From positions 1-15,180 of the forward strand of contig NZ_CALLVU010000081.1 of NCBI RefSeq assembly GCF_938015485.1: a DNA stretch of 15,180 nucleotides, written 5' to 3'. Below the pieces are notes generated by a model that was given only the letters and a program-made list of their open reading frames with translations, had not been told where the DNA came from and searched no databases. Shown here in pieces: positions 13,502-15,180 of the stretch. Position 1 is the stretch's first letter; each line of letters opens with the position of its first letter. A program made the position numbers and the translations under genes. Source of the DNA: an uncultured Lachnoanaerobaculum sp. Its GTDB lineage: Bacteria > Bacillota > Clostridia > Lachnospirales > Lachnospiraceae.

Positions 13502-15135
13502 TCAGGGAACTTCCTAACAGAAACTTACATATCTCTCAGACGACTAGAAAATGAGGCAATTAAGCTTTATATGGGGGATGCAGTAGCATTAGATGTTGGA
13601 CAAGATCTTGTTAAAGTTAAATTAAATCAATTCTATGGTATCGAGATTAATGACTTTGCAGTATCTGTTGCTAAAACTGCTCTTTGGATTGCAGAAAGCC
13701 AAATGTTAGAAGAAACCAAAGATATTGTATTCTCAAATATTGATTTCTTGCCACTTAAGTCTTACACCAATATTGTTGAAGGAAATGCTTTAGAAATTGA
13801 CTGGGAGACAGTAGTGCCTAAGGGCAAACTTAGCTATATTATTGGGAATCCGCCTTTTATTGGCGCTAGACTAATGAGTAAAGAACAAAAGAATAGTTTA
13901 TTATCAGTTTTTGATGGACATAATGGTGTGGGGAATCTTGATTTTGTATGCGGCTGGTATATTAATTGTGCAAAAATTATGAAAGATAGTTCTATAGAAG
14001 CAGCTCTCGTATCCACCAATTCTATTACACAAGGGGAACAAGCTTCTATCCTTTGGAAAATACTCATAGAAGAATTTGATATCAAAATAAATTTCGCTTA
14101 TCAAACATTCCAGTGGACGAGTGAAGCAAAACAAAAAGCTGCCGTATATTGCGTTATCATAGGATTTAGCAATCATAATAATGACAAAAAAATACTTTTC
14201 GATACGTCTAACCAAGCTAATAAGGTTGATAATATTAATGGTTATTTAGTTGATGCTCCTAATGTATTTATTGAAAATAGTACTCAGCCTATATCGAATG
14301 TAAATAAAATGGTATTCGGAAGCATGCCTAATGACGGTGGGTTTTTAAGTAACTATTCTGATGAAGAAAAAAATAATATTGTTCAGAGATATCCTCAATC
14401 AGAAAAATTTTTCAAAAGAATATATGGGGCACAAGAATTTATTAATAATAAAATACGTTGGGCGTTATGGTTATATCAAACATCACCTTCAGAATGGAGA
14501 AAAATCCCACCGATTGCTGAAGCTGTTAAAAATGTACAGGAAAATCGATCTAGTTCTAAACGAGAATCAACAAAGAAATTAGCAGATATACCTTACCTAT
14601 TTGGAGAAAATAGACAACCAGAAGGTGCTTATTTACTTGTTCCAAGAGTTTCTTCAGAGAATAGAAGATATATACCAATGGGCTTTATGGATGCTGATGA
14701 CTTAGCAAGTGATGCAGTACAAATAGTACCTGATGCTACTCTGTATGATTTTGGTATTCTAACCTCCAATGTCCATATGGCATGGATGCGTACGGTTGCT
14801 GGTCGTCTTAAATCAGATTATCGCTATTCAGCTAAGATAGTTTATAATAATTTTCCTTGGCCAGAAGTAACAGAAACTCAAAAAGAAAAAATTTCTAGTA
14901 CAGCTCAAGCTATTCTTGATGCACGCACACTATATCCTGATAGTTCATTGGCAGACCTATATGATGAGCTTGTAGTGCCTGTTGAATTAAGACGAGCACA
15001 TCAGTTAAATGATAAAGCAGTGATGGAAGCCTATGGTCTTATAAAAGAAGTTGATGGAAAAAAACTTGGCTTACAGAAAGTGAGACAGTAGCAAAACTAT
15101 TTGAAATGTATGAAAAAATAACAAATAAAGGTTAG
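13499..15135 (+). pseudogene. Class I SAM-dependent DNA methyltransferase (MmeI-like), 3' part, interrupted by the element
   Basis: The native sequence begins in the SAM-binding motif I (GSGNFLTETYISLRR) and continues with motif II-like FYGIEINDFAVSVAK. The catalytic motif IV, NPPF, is at 13847-13858 (YIIGNPPFIGARLM). The segment FAYQTFQWTSEAKQKAAVYCVIIGF, in two blocks, and the NNFPWPE tail are characteristic of MmeI-like adenine methyltransferases. About 530 residues remain; family members are roughly 900, so the 5' 40% (nuclease/helical part and DPAC) lies beyond the element's other end. The open frame back to ATG 13406 is accidental and overlaps the recombinase. The open frame stops at 15091, but a -1 shift in A7 15058-15064 restores a TESETVAKLFEMYEKI tail, ending at TAG 15133-15135. 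Codon use is more AT-rich than in the element. Confidence 0.82.
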
Positions 15136-15180
15136 TAAATTCTGGTATCTTTTTGGTAACTAAACAGACAAAAGAAATAT

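Noticed and set aside
1..15180. tRNA genes or antibiotic resistance cargo
   Set aside because: No cloverleaf with a GTTC-type T-loop and no resistance, toxin or defence gene other than the restriction-related ones could be found.

Overview
The window is low-GC, AT-rich DNA typical of Bacillota (Clostridia or a related Gram-positive). Codon usage, strong GGAGG ribosome sites and the gene families all fit; I cannot name a genus. Nearly everything from position 1 to about 13,498 looks like the right-hand part of one integrative mobilizable element. Its right end sits inside a host-type DNA methyltransferase gene (13,499 onward). Its left end is outside the window.

Region 1 (1-3320) is an invertible type I restriction-modification specificity locus. 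It holds the 3' part of one hsdS N-terminal half (N1, +), an inverted C-terminal half cassette (C1, -), a tyrosine recombinase, and a complete hsdS (N2-C2). Four copies of a 15-bp site, TAAACGATAATTTAG (one of them 14/15), lie at 221 (+), 938 (-), 2568 (+) and 3306 (-). They bracket both C-terminal cassettes, and all joints keep reading frame. The upstream hsdS is currently cut short, while the downstream hsdS is intact. Inversions alone could assemble all four N/C combinations.

Region 2 (3326-6420) is the transfer and control module on the minus strand: a MOBP-type relaxase, MobC, a hairpin-rich probable oriT, an ImmA-like metalloprotease and an ImmR-like repressor. The repressor's control region has two facing promoters next to a 12-bp inverted repeat.

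Region 3 (6421-8576) runs rightward: an ArpU/sigma-like small regulator, a small unknown gene, a terminator, a 13-codon proline-rich leader ORF, and a sigma-70 region-4-like factor with its own terminator. About 500 bases without a clear gene follow, containing an rRNA-like boxB/boxA signal and many complementary segments. A 49-codon small gene and a good promoter then precede the recombinases.

Region 4 (8577-13,415) is a tightly overlapping operon of three large serine recombinases, presumably the integration/excision machinery. A terminator and a small terminal inverted repeat follow. The methyltransferase reading frame then starts exactly at its SAM-binding motif (GSGNF, preceded by non-native residues), so the element split that gene. 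The same gene carries an apparent -1 frameshift in an A7 run near its end.

Likely working model (inference): ImmR/ImmA and the sigma-like factors decide when the element excises, the three serine recombinases excise it, the relaxase and MobC nick oriT for transfer by a helper conjugation system, and the carried phase-variable hsdS locus lets the element change DNA methylation specificity.
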